Assembly: GCA_020026355.1 (NCBI GenBank)
Contig: JAHHQP010000009.1
Span: 1 to 61,303, forward strand
Length of the DNA: 61,303 bases
Direction of reading: 5' to 3'
Source: Bacteroidales bacterium
GTDB lineage: Bacteria > Bacteroidota > Bacteroidia > Bacteroidales > UBA932
Shown here: in pieces, positions 44,152 through 52,814 of the stretch
Numbering within the stretch: the stretch's first letter is position 1
Layout of the letters: every line of letters begins with the position of its first letter
Made by a program: the position numbers and the translations under genes
Notes under the pieces: generated by a model
The model's input: only the letters and a program-made list of their open reading frames with translations
Database searches by the model: none
Told to the model about the DNA's origin: nothing

Positions 44152-44960
44152 AAATGGAAATAAAGAGATTGAACATGATTGCAGCCGGCATTCTTGCGGC
44201 AGTGCTGACCTTTTCGTGCAGTAAAGGTTCCGGACCTCATGGAAACGCTGGAACCGATGAAGGACCGGTCATTCCGGTTCCTCCTGAAGAGGTGGATATG
44301 GAAAATGTATTCCTGGTGGATTTCATGACTACATTGACCGATGAATCTTTTCTTTCCAGGTATGAAACCACGGCTGTCGAGCAGCAGATCAAGGCTCAGA
44401 CCGGCAAGAAACCTCTGGTAAACCTGATAGACCGGATGGATTTCGAAGCCGGTACTCCGCATCCGTTGGTACAGCTGGCCAAGCAGCTTTCCGCTTATCC
44501 GTTCTTCGCTCAGGTAGCCGGTACAGGCCGGGCGATGACTCCGGGAACAGGTATCCTCACGATTTATCCGATCAGTGATTATGACGGCGCAGCCCTGGAA
44601 GATGAGACTTTCATCTCAGGATGTATGCTGCGTGCGCCGCTGAATCCGGCTGCTGATATCATCATCTATACGGCCAGACTGGAGAAAGAGGGGCAGCTGG
44701 ACCGGATCATGGAGGCTCGGAGAGACCGGATCCTGAAAAACGGTGTCCTGATCGGAACCATACGTAAGGATTTGGTTCCTTCCTTGAAAGATCGCTTCGC
44801 AAAGAACACGGACTTCCGTCTGGAACTCAGAAGTGGCGACGGGACAGCTTATGATCTTTTCGTCATCGCATCGGTACGTTTCGTCTGTCGGGATATTGCG
44901 GAGGGAAGTTCGGAGGATCAGGTAGATCATTTCAGAATATCGATAGAAAAAATAGCATGA
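44148..44960 (+). CDS. Lipoprotein of unknown function in the sus operon
   Basis: A 270-residue predicted lipoprotein (lipobox LTFSC near residue 24) that I do not recognise. After a Gly/Pro-rich spacer (about 26-48) the chain is mixed alpha/beta, with YETTAVEQQIKAQTGKKPLVN, a TGILTIYPISDYDG strand region, and a conserved-looking LRSGDGTAYDLFVIASVRFVC near the C-terminus. It lacks EEP metal motifs, so it is not a third enzyme of that family. It is translationally coupled to the first EEP gene (4-base overlap) and ends one base before the second EEP gene. An accessory or substrate-binding partner of the two EEP proteins is possible. Confidence 0.72.
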   Translation: MKMEIKRLNMIAAGILAAVLTFSCSKGSGPHGNAGTDEGPVIPVPPEEVDMENVFLVDFMTTLTDESFLSRYETTAVEQQIKAQTGKKPLVNLIDRMDFEAGTPHPLVQLAKQLSAYPFFAQVAGTGRAMTPGTGILTIYPISDYDGAALEDETFISGCMLRAPLNPAADIIIYTARLEKEGQLDRIMEARRDRILKNGVLIGTIRKDLVPSLKDRFAKNTDFRLELRSGDGTAYDLFVIASVRFVCRDIAEGSSEDQVDHFRISIEKIA

Positions 44961-44961
44961 T

Positions 44962-45729
44962 ATGAGAAAGTTTTATTCATTATTGATTTTCAGTCTGGTT
45001 GCCGCTGTCGCTTTCGCCGCAGAGCCTGTGCAGCTCAAGATCATGACTTACAATCTCCGCTTCGGAGAGATCGCCTCGATGGAGGAGATCGGACAGTACA
45101 TTGCCTCGGAGTCTCCGGACATCGTGGCTTTGCAGGAATGTGACTGGAATACTGCAAGGGAGCGTGCTCCGAAGCAGAACGGTGTCAGATTCGTGAACGT
45201 GCTCGCATCAGAAACCGGCATGTTCGGACTTTATGGGAAATCCATCGATTACAAGGGTGGATATTATGGAATCGGTATCCTCAGCAAATATCCGATCATC
45301 CGTTCCGAGCGTGTGCTGCTGCCGAATGATGGAAAGACGGAGCAGCGTTCCATGCTCGTCGCGGATATCGAATTGCCTGACAAGAGTATCGTGACTTTCG
45401 TCTGCACGCATCTGGAGGTGAAGTCTTCCGAGATGAGGGTCGATCAGGTAAAGTTCATCAATAAGTATCTCCGGAGAAACAAGCATCAGATCATCCTCTG
45501 CGGAGACATGAATTCCGAACCGGATGCGAAGGAGATGGAGATTCTCCGCAAGACCTGGGCAGACCTGACTGATGAGGTGAAGACTTTTTCCGTGAAGAAG
45601 CCTTCCATCAAGATCGATTACATCTACAGCAAACCGAAAGATCGGGTGGAACTGGTAAGGACACAGGTGATGAAAGATGTCAAGTTTTCTGACCATTTCC
45701 CTGTAATTTCGTATATTGAACTCAAATAG
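44962..45729 (+). CDS. Exported EEP-family phosphohydrolase, second copy
   Basis: Second exported EEP enzyme of the operon, 255 residues, with a signal peptide ending VAFAAEP near residue 21. All motifs are present: MTYNLRFGE, VALQECDWN, CTHLEVKSSEMR, CGDMNSEPDAKE, KIDYIYSKP and FSDHFPVISY. It resembles the first copy in size and motif order but differs in detail, so the pair probably arose by an old duplication or separate gains rather than a recent tandem event. It ends 43 bases before the next lipoprotein gene. Substrate unknown. Confidence 0.88.
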   Translation: MRKFYSLLIFSLVAAVAFAAEPVQLKIMTYNLRFGEIASMEEIGQYIASESPDIVALQECDWNTARERAPKQNGVRFVNVLASETGMFGLYGKSIDYKGGYYGIGILSKYPIIRSERVLLPNDGKTEQRSMLVADIELPDKSIVTFVCTHLEVKSSEMRVDQVKFINKYLRRNKHQIILCGDMNSEPDAKEMEILRKTWADLTDEVKTFSVKKPSIKIDYIYSKPKDRVELVRTQVMKDVKFSDHFPVISYIELK

Positions 45730-45772
45730 AAAACATTTATACATGTATTTAACACTTTAACACACTATTACC

Positions 45773-47074
45773 ATGAAAAAGACATTATTGATGATCGCCG
45801 CTGTCGCAATGGCATTCGTCTCCTGCGACAAGGACGGTGGAAACGGTAAGAAGACGGAATTGAAAGCAGAGGTCAAGATGGAGGTTCCTGCTGAACTTCA
45901 GTATGGACAGCCTGTAGCTTTGACCGCTACTGTCGTTACGGACAATGCGCTCACTGGCGTGACTTTCGTCGGTGTCCGCAAATCAGGTGAAACTTATGAG
46001 GTCATCGGTGAAGATCAGGCCGGTACCCTGGAAGGAAATGTCGCGAAAGTCAATTTCTTCGCTGATACGAAGGAAATGACGGACATCGCTGTCATCGTGG
46101 CAGCCGGCAAGAAGGAAGCCAAGGCTTATTTCCCTGTAGAAAAGGTGGCCGGTGAACTTCCCGGTACGGTCTGGTTCTCTGATCCGGAAGTCTTCAAGGC
46201 AGCTCCGAAGGTCGCTACGCATGATAATGATGCTGTAACTTATCCGGCGCCGAACACTGGTGCAGGTTGCGACATGCCTTCCTTCTTCTCTATGCACGGC
46301 ATGAAGATCGGTAACGAATGGAAGCACGTCGTATCGCTTAGCGAGGCGCGTCCTCAGGATGGAAAAGATGTCAGCTTCGCATTCGTGAATGTACTTGAGA
46401 ATACTGCAAAGCAGCCGGACAATCTGGCTTATATCGGCAGCCAGAGAGGTTTCGCTTTCTGCACAGCCAGCAAACTTACGGCTGGAACTGTCGGTCGTCA
46501 ATGTGATGCTTATGAAGTTGATGGACATGGCATCAAGAAGATGGCTGAGCAGGATGCCAATTTCAAGATGAGACTGGTTCGCGGATCCTGGAAGGGAGCT
46601 GACCACTGGAATGAGCAGGATTACAAATTCATCGACGGTCTTTATCTGAGACTCAAATCTGCAAAGACAGATCTCGAGAAGATGAAGGCTTACTATGAAC
46701 TTGGCGAAATCCAGAGAGTGATGGACAATGCCACACTTGTATCAGCAGATTCAGTTCCTGCAGAGGGCGAGGAACTGACCGCGTTCGGCGGAACAGGTCT
46801 TCTGCGTCAGTTCGTTGACTTCGGTCCTTCTGCCAAGTCAGCCGTTGACGAGACCTGGAGAGCCGGTGACTATATCCTTTTCCGCAGTGCAAGGACTGTC
46901 GAAGGACAGGAAACACCGAAATATTACTACGGTATCATGCAGATTCAGCTGATTCCTGACATCAGTAAGGCTTTGAACGCTGAAACTGGCAAGATGGACA
47001 ACATTGAGGAGATCAACAATCTTTTCGGCAAACCGCTGTACGTAGGTATCAAGACACAATGTGAACTCAAATAA
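45773..47074 (+). CDS. Putative surface glycan-binding lipoprotein
   Basis: A 433-residue lipoprotein (MKKTLLMIAAVAMAFVSC, lipobox FVSC at residue 18) that I do not recognise. The first 130 residues look like an Ig-like or BACON-like domain (LTATVVTDNALTGVTFVGVRKSGETYEV). The rest is beta-rich with many aromatic residues and no catalytic signature I can name. In sus-type operons the lipoprotein gene after susCD often encodes a surface glycan-binding protein, and that is the most likely role by position. It is the last gene before the strong hairpin at 47095. Function is inferred from place only. Confidence 0.7.
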   Translation: MKKTLLMIAAVAMAFVSCDKDGGNGKKTELKAEVKMEVPAELQYGQPVALTATVVTDNALTGVTFVGVRKSGETYEVIGEDQAGTLEGNVAKVNFFADTKEMTDIAVIVAAGKKEAKAYFPVEKVAGELPGTVWFSDPEVFKAAPKVATHDNDAVTYPAPNTGAGCDMPSFFSMHGMKIGNEWKHVVSLSEARPQDGKDVSFAFVNVLENTAKQPDNLAYIGSQRGFAFCTASKLTAGTVGRQCDAYEVDGHGIKKMAEQDANFKMRLVRGSWKGADHWNEQDYKFIDGLYLRLKSAKTDLEKMKAYYELGEIQRVMDNATLVSADSVPAEGEELTAFGGTGLLRQFVDFGPSAKSAVDETWRAGDYILFRSARTVEGQETPKYYYGIMQIQLIPDISKALNAETGKMDNIEEINNLFGKPLYVGIKTQCELK

Positions 47075-47094
47075 TCATCATTGATTTCTCTAAA

Positions 47095-47126
47095 GTCAGG
47101 TCCGGATCGCCGGACCTGACATTTTT
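47095..47126 (+). terminator. Strong intrinsic terminator between sus block and GH89 block
   Basis: A perfect 11-bp stem (47095-47105 and 47110-47120) with loop ATCG followed by ATTTTT. It sits 20 bases after the lipoprotein stop and 24 bases before the first GH89 start. No promoter is visible downstream of it. Confidence 0.75.
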
Positions 47127-47144
47127 CCAATAAAAGAACTCGAC

Positions 47145-49283
47145 ATGAAGGCATTCAAGACAATCTTTTCATTTGCTGCAGGACTCCTGCTGGCAAGTTG
47201 TACAGGTCAGCAGACCGATCCGGCGCTGGAAGCGGCTGAAGGCGTGATTTCACGCGCCGCAGGGACGACGGAAAACATTGAACTGGCACTCATCGCTCCG
47301 CATGAGGGCAAGGACTGCTATGAAATCAAGGCAGAGGACGGCAGGTTATCCATCAAGGGAAGTTCAGCCACGGCGCTCTGCTATGCCTTCAACACTTATC
47401 TGCATGAAGCCTGCAACGCGCAGCTCACCTGGAGCGGGAAACATCTTGACCTGCCTTCCGAGTGGCCGGACTACGAGGCTTCCGCAACCTCTCCTTATCA
47501 GTTCAGGTACTTCCTCAATGTCTGTACTTTCGGTTATACGACGCCGTTCTGGGATTGGGACCGTTGGTCTGAGGAACTGGATTGGATGGCTCTTCATGGA
47601 GTGAACATGCCGCTGGCCAGTGTCGCCAGTGAAGCGATTGCCAGAAGAGTCTGGACAAAGCTGGGACTTCCGGAGGAAGAAGCGGATGCTTTCTTCACGG
47701 GTCCGGCACATCTTCCGTGGCACCGTATGGGTAATCTGAATGCCTGGGACGGACCGCTGAACGAAGAATGGCATCAGGGGCAGATCGCTCTCCAGCACAA
47801 GATTCTGGACAAGATGCGTAGCTTGGGCATGGAGCCGGTCGCTCCTGCCTTTGCCGGTTTCGTGCCGCCGGCATTCATGAAGATACATCCTGAAATCGAG
47901 GCTCGTCAGCTGGTCTGGGGCGGTTTCGACGTGGAGGACAATGCCTGCGTCCTGTCTCCGGATTCTCCGTGGTTCGAGAAGATCGGCAAGCTTTTCATCG
48001 AAGAATGGGAAGCCGAGTTCGGAAAGGCGAAGTATTTCCTTTCAGACAGTTTCAATGAGATGAGGCTGCCTGTAGATAAAGATGACGTGGCGGGCAAGCA
48101 CGCACTTCTTGCTCAATATGGCGAGGCCATCTACCGATCCATCGTTGCCGGGAATCCTGACGCTGTCTGGGTCACTCAGGGCTGGACTTTCGGCTATCAG
48201 CACGATTTCTGGGATCAGGAGAGCATGCAGGCCTTGCTTTCGAAGGTGCCGGATGACCGGCTCATCATCGTGGATCTGGGCAATGATTACCCGAAATGGG
48301 TCTGGCATACCGAGCAGACCTGGAAGACGCAGCAAGGCTTCTGGGGCAAGCAATGGATCTATTCCTATGTTCCGAATTTCGGCGGAAAGGTCTTGCCGAC
48401 CGGCGATCTGGCGATGTACGCCAGCGGTTCGGTGGAGGCTTTGAAGTCGCCGTACGGCCGGAATCTGGTAGGCTTCGGCTCGGCTCCGGAAGGACTGGAG
48501 AACAATGAGATCGTCTATGAACTGCTGGCAGACATGGGCTGGGCCCATGAATCCATTGACCTGGAAAAATGGACGGAGCATTACTGCAAGGCCCGTTACG
48601 GTTATTGTGATGCCGGGATGATGGACATCTACCGCCATTTCCGCCAGACGGTCTGGAGCAATCTCTATTCTTACCCTCGCTTTACCTGGCAGACGGTCGT
48701 TCCGGACCAGCGCCGCAAGAGCATGCATCGGATCAATGATGAGTTCGGTGCGGCGGTCGAGGAGTTCCTGGGCTATGCTGAACGTTGCGGAAACTCTCCG
48801 CTCTATGTCAATGATGCCGTCGAATTCTCGGCTCTTTGGCTTGGCGAACTGGCGGACCGGCATTATGAGCGGGCCTTGGCTGCCGGGAGAACACCGGAGG
48901 GCATGGAGGAACTCGACCGTACCGTCGAGATTCTCCGTCAGGTCGATCGTCTGCTGGCTTCGCACCCGGAGTACCGCCTGCAGGAATGGGTGGACTATGC
49001 CCGGAAGGCCAGTGTCGATCCTGCAAGGAAAGATGCTTATGAGGCCAATGCGAAACGGTTGATCACGACTTGGGGCGGCTGGCAGGAAGATTATGCGGCC
49101 CGCTTCTGGAGCGGTCTGGTCGGGGATTACTACATTCCTCGTCTGCAGCTTCATTTCTCTGATGATGCGGAGAAACTGGATGCTTGGGAAGAAAATTGGA
49201 TCAGGACTCCTTGGCACGGAACGGTGAGTCCGTTTGAAGCGCCGGTAGAGGAAGCCCGAAGGCTCATTGACTTATATAGATAA
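47145..49283 (+). CDS. GH89 alpha-N-acetylglucosaminidase (NAGLU-like), first copy
   Basis: Glycoside hydrolase family 89 lipoprotein, 712 residues, lipobox LLASC at about residue 19. GH89 enzymes (human NAGLU) remove terminal alpha-linked GlcNAc with retention. A small N-terminal alpha/beta domain is followed by the catalytic barrel: FRYFLNVCTFGYTTPFWDW, ELDWMALHGVNMPLA, LPWHRMGNLNAWDGPL. The predicted acid/base is E305 in SDSFNEM and the nucleophile E449 in GSAPEGLENNE, at the places of human E316 and E446. A C-terminal helical domain completes the family layout. The second GH89 gene starts 13 bases after this stop. Expected on the outer membrane. Confidence 0.93.
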   Translation: MKAFKTIFSFAAGLLLASCTGQQTDPALEAAEGVISRAAGTTENIELALIAPHEGKDCYEIKAEDGRLSIKGSSATALCYAFNTYLHEACNAQLTWSGKHLDLPSEWPDYEASATSPYQFRYFLNVCTFGYTTPFWDWDRWSEELDWMALHGVNMPLASVASEAIARRVWTKLGLPEEEADAFFTGPAHLPWHRMGNLNAWDGPLNEEWHQGQIALQHKILDKMRSLGMEPVAPAFAGFVPPAFMKIHPEIEARQLVWGGFDVEDNACVLSPDSPWFEKIGKLFIEEWEAEFGKAKYFLSDSFNEMRLPVDKDDVAGKHALLAQYGEAIYRSIVAGNPDAVWVTQGWTFGYQHDFWDQESMQALLSKVPDDRLIIVDLGNDYPKWVWHTEQTWKTQQGFWGKQWIYSYVPNFGGKVLPTGDLAMYASGSVEALKSPYGRNLVGFGSAPEGLENNEIVYELLADMGWAHESIDLEKWTEHYCKARYGYCDAGMMDIYRHFRQTVWSNLYSYPRFTWQTVVPDQRRKSMHRINDEFGAAVEEFLGYAERCGNSPLYVNDAVEFSALWLGELADRHYERALAAGRTPEGMEELDRTVEILRQVDRLLASHPEYRLQEWVDYARKASVDPARKDAYEANAKRLITTWGGWQEDYAARFWSGLVGDYYIPRLQLHFSDDAEKLDAWEENWIRTPWHGTVSPFEAPVEEARRLIDLYR

Positions 49284-49296
49284 AGAAAGACAGCAT

Positions 49297-51615
49297 ATGA
49301 AACTTACGAGTCTGATAGTGACAGCGATGGCTGTCCTTGCGGTGTCCTGCACAGAAGCGGAGCAGAAGAATCCGGTGGTGGACGGGACGAAGACGGTCTT
49401 CACTTTGGATGAACAGGTTCTGGCGGCAGAACAGCTGATCGAGAGGGTCGTCCGTGAACATGCGGGGGATTTCGAGGTCGTGATCACTCCGGAACAGAAA
49501 GACGGGAAGGACTGGTTCAGCTATTCCAGGAAGAATGGGAAGATTCTTCTGGAAGGCAATGACGGCGTATCTGTCGCCAGTGCGCTCAACGCGTATCTGA
49601 AGGCGGAATGTGGCTGGCACAAGAGCTGGTGCGGAGAGCAGACCGAATTGCCGGAGGTACTGCCGCTTCCGTTAGAGAAGGTGAGCCGTACCTCTCCGTA
49701 CAAATATCGTTATTACCTGAACTACTGCACGTTCAACTACAGCATGAGCTGGTGGGATTACGAGCGTTGGCAGGAAGAGATCGATTTCATGGCCATGAAC
49801 GGCCTGAACATGCCGCTTGCCTTGACCGGACAGAATTCGGTCTGGAAGCGGGTCTATAACAAGTTGGGATTCACGGATCAGGAACTGCAGAGTTTCTTCA
49901 GCGGTCCGGCTCATTTCAACTGGTTCTGGATGGGAAATCTGGACGGTTGGGGCGGTCCGCTTCCGCAGAGCTTCATGGATAAGCAGGAGCAGATGCAGAA
50001 GCAGATCCTTTTCGCGGAGCGCTCGCTCGGCATGACGCCGATCCTGCCGGCCTTTACAGGGCATGTTCCTCCGACTTTTTCCGAGAAATACCCGGCTGCG
50101 AAGGTTAACCGGACGACCTGGGTTAATTTCGATCCGGTAGCTATTCTGGATCCGGATGAGGAACTTTTCGATGAGATCGGACGGCTGTTCCTGCAGGAGC
50201 AGACCGCCTTGTACGGAACGAACCATTTCTATTCCGCCGATACCTTCAATGAGAATGTACCGCCGACGAATGATCCTGACTATCTGCATGACATCAGTGC
50301 CAAGGTCTACAAGGCAATGTCCGACGTTGATCCGGAGGCGGTGTGGGTGATGCAGGGCTGGCTTTTCCACCATACCCGTGATTTCTGGGGCAATGAGGAA
50401 ATCAAGGCGCTGCTGGGCGCTGTTCCAGATGACCGGATGCTGATCCTGGATCTCTGGAGCGAGCGTTTCCCGGTCTGGAATCGGACGGAAGCCTATTACG
50501 GCAAGCCATGGATCTGGTGCATGCTCCACAATTTCGGACAGAACATCACGATGTCAGGCAATGTGACGAGCGTCGCCAATGATCCGGCAGAGGCTTTGGC
50601 TGATCCGGCATCCGGAAAGATGATGGGTATCGGGCTCACGATGGAAGGCATCGGCCAGAATCCGGCGGTCTATGCGCTCATGCTGGAGAATGTCTGGAGG
50701 GACGAACCTATCGTTGTGGATGAGTTCCTGAAGGATTACCTGGCGAACCGTTACGGGTATCGGGAGCAGATGGCCGGCGAGGAAGAGAAGGTCATGTTCG
50801 GACGGGCGCTGAAGGCTTGGCAGCTCATCTTCCGGACGGCTTATGAGAATACGGTCAACAACGGTGGACAGGAATCCATCATTACCGGCCGGCCGAATTT
50901 CGCGAAGAATCCGGGCGGTACGACGAATACGAACATTCATTATGATCCGGAGCAGCTGATTCAGGCTTGGGATCTGCTGATTGCCAGTAGAAAAGTGTTC
51001 GGAGCAGCGGATGGTTACCGCTATGATCTCGTCGACCTGAGCCGTCAGGTGCTGGCGAACCATGCTTCCGTGTATCAGCAGCAGGCAGCGGCTTGCCATA
51101 AGGCCGGGAATCTGGAAGGTTTCCGTCGGGCATCCGATGCTTTCCTGGAACTGATCAGTGATATGGACCAGCTGTTGTCCAGTCGAGAGGAATTCCTCCT
51201 TGGTCCTTGGCTGGAAGATGCGAAGGCGATGGGAGATACTCCGGAGGAGAAAGCTTTGTACGAGCAGGAAGCCCGCGACCTCATCACGCTTTGGGGAAAC
51301 AAGGACTGCCGGATCCGCGATTATGCGTGCAAGCATTGGTCCGGCCTTATGAACGGTTTCTACCGTCCGCGTTGGAAACGTTTCTTCAAGGATGTGGAGC
51401 AATCCATGCTGGAGAAAAAGAAGTTTGATGAAAAGAGCTTCATCGAGCGTTCCAAGACTTGGGAGTGGAACTGGGTGCAGTCGGATGAGACTTATCCGAC
51501 CGAGCCGTCAGCGGATGCCATCGAGGAATGTGAGCGGATCTACAGGAAATACCGTAAAGGCATGGAAATGGTCCAGGTCAATGGAGTTGAAGGTGTCGAT
51601 AAAGAAATGATCTGA
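49297..51615 (+). CDS. GH89 alpha-N-acetylglucosaminidase (NAGLU-like), second copy
   Basis: Second GH89 lipoprotein, 772 residues from the ATG at 49297 (a TTG at 49267 would overlap the first copy). Lipobox LAVSC near residue 18. Core motifs: YRYYLNYCTFNYSMSWWDY, EIDFMAMNGLNMPLA, FNWFWMGNLDGWGGPLP, then E319 in ADTFNENVPP (acid/base) and E450 in TMEGIGQN (nucleophile). Both catalytic glutamates are intact. It differs from the first copy at many sites (for example FNENVPP against FNEMRLP), so the two may prefer different linkages. It ends one base before the glycerate kinase gene, tying alpha-GlcNAc removal to glycerate use in one transcript. Confidence 0.94.
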   Translation: MKLTSLIVTAMAVLAVSCTEAEQKNPVVDGTKTVFTLDEQVLAAEQLIERVVREHAGDFEVVITPEQKDGKDWFSYSRKNGKILLEGNDGVSVASALNAYLKAECGWHKSWCGEQTELPEVLPLPLEKVSRTSPYKYRYYLNYCTFNYSMSWWDYERWQEEIDFMAMNGLNMPLALTGQNSVWKRVYNKLGFTDQELQSFFSGPAHFNWFWMGNLDGWGGPLPQSFMDKQEQMQKQILFAERSLGMTPILPAFTGHVPPTFSEKYPAAKVNRTTWVNFDPVAILDPDEELFDEIGRLFLQEQTALYGTNHFYSADTFNENVPPTNDPDYLHDISAKVYKAMSDVDPEAVWVMQGWLFHHTRDFWGNEEIKALLGAVPDDRMLILDLWSERFPVWNRTEAYYGKPWIWCMLHNFGQNITMSGNVTSVANDPAEALADPASGKMMGIGLTMEGIGQNPAVYALMLENVWRDEPIVVDEFLKDYLANRYGYREQMAGEEEKVMFGRALKAWQLIFRTAYENTVNNGGQESIITGRPNFAKNPGGTTNTNIHYDPEQLIQAWDLLIASRKVFGAADGYRYDLVDLSRQVLANHASVYQQQAAACHKAGNLEGFRRASDAFLELISDMDQLLSSREEFLLGPWLEDAKAMGDTPEEKALYEQEARDLITLWGNKDCRIRDYACKHWSGLMNGFYRPRWKRFFKDVEQSMLEKKKFDEKSFIERSKTWEWNWVQSDETYPTEPSADAIEECERIYRKYRKGMEMVQVNGVEGVDKEMI

Positions 51616-51616
51616 T

Positions 51617-52813
51617 ATGGAATGCAGGAAAATCGTCGTCGCGCCGGATTCGTTCAAAGGATCCTTGTCTTCCGCGGAAGTCGCTGAAGCGATCGGGGAG
51701 GGAATCCTGAACGTCTTTCCGACTTGCGAGGTCTTGAAACTCAGTGTCGCGGATGGTGGGGAAGGAACGGTGGAAGCTTTGATCGATACGTTGGCCGGGG
51801 AGTCGGTGGAAGTGGAAGTCCATGATCCTTTGATGCGGCCTTTGAAAGCTGCTTATGGTCTGGTTCGTCAGAAAGCAGGGCAGCAGACGGCTGTTCTGGA
51901 GATGTCGGCTGCCAGCGGACTTCCTCTGCTGGCGCCGGAAGAGCGGAATCCTTGGCTGACCAATACTTACGGCACCGGTGAACTGATCATGGATGCGCTC
52001 CGTCGGGGTTGCCGGGACTTCCTGGTGGGGATCGGCGGAAGTGCGACCAATGATGCTGGAACCGGTATGCTGGCTGCCCTGGGCTTCCGTTTCCTGGATG
52101 CGGCCGGTGAGCCTGTCGTACCTTGTGGCGGAACGCTCGGACAGATCGTGTCCGTGGATGTATCCGCCGTTCCGGCAGCGGTAATGGAGTCCAGATTTAC
52201 GGTTGCCTGTGATGTGGATACTCCGTTCTGTGGAACGGCAGGTGCCGCAGAGGTCTTTGCTCGGCAGAAAGGAGCTGATGAGGCTATGGTCCGGAAACTG
52301 GATGAAGGCATGGCCGCTTTTGCGGAGGTCATCGATGGATGGTGGAAGAAACGGTCGGTCGAGGCTCTGGTCCGGAAGGATGAGGGCTGTTCTTTCCGTC
52401 AGATACCTGGGACCGGTGCGGCCGGAGGCCTAGGTGGTGGTTTTCTGGCTTTCCTGAATGCCCGCCTGGTGAAAGGTGTGGACATGGTTCTGGATGCTGT
52501 CGGTTTCGATGAGAAACTGCAGGGAGCTGACCTCGTGATCACCGGTGAGGGCAAGCTTGATTTCCAGACTTCCAAGGGCAAGACACCTTACGGGGTGATG
52601 CTTCGTGCGGCGGCCCGGCACATTCCGACCATTGCCTTGGGAGGATGTGTGGAACTTCCTCAGCAACCTGTTGAAGGTCCTGCTTTCGCCGCTGCTTTCC
52701 CGGTCGTTTCCGGACCGGTGGCGCTGGAGGAAGCGATGAAACCTGAAGTGGCTGCATGTAATGTCCGGAATACGGTGGTCCGGATCATGAACCTGATAAA
52801 AAACTTGATGTAA
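51617..52813 (+). CDS. glxK: Glycerate kinase (GlxK/GarK family)
   Basis: Cytoplasmic kinase of the GlxK/GarK type I family that converts D-glycerate to 2-phosphoglycerate. The 398-residue protein shows the family blocks VVAPDSFKGSLSSAEVA, LSVADGGEGTVEAL, LVGIGGSATNDAGTGML, ACDVDTPFCGTAGAAEVF, GTGAAGGLGGGFLAFL and LVITGEGKLDFQTSKGK. No signal peptide, normal length. It follows the second GH89 stop with one intervening base, and the GntP permease starts one base after its stop. The product enters lower glycolysis directly. Its presence suggests that glycerate is released or taken up by the locus. Confidence 0.94.
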   Translation: MECRKIVVAPDSFKGSLSSAEVAEAIGEGILNVFPTCEVLKLSVADGGEGTVEALIDTLAGESVEVEVHDPLMRPLKAAYGLVRQKAGQQTAVLEMSAASGLPLLAPEERNPWLTNTYGTGELIMDALRRGCRDFLVGIGGSATNDAGTGMLAALGFRFLDAAGEPVVPCGGTLGQIVSVDVSAVPAAVMESRFTVACDVDTPFCGTAGAAEVFARQKGADEAMVRKLDEGMAAFAEVIDGWWKKRSVEALVRKDEGCSFRQIPGTGAAGGLGGGFLAFLNARLVKGVDMVLDAVGFDEKLQGADLVITGEGKLDFQTSKGKTPYGVMLRAAARHIPTIALGGCVELPQQPVEGPAFAAAFPVVSGPVALEEAMKPEVAACNVRNTVVRIMNLIKNLM

Positions 52814-52814
52814 G

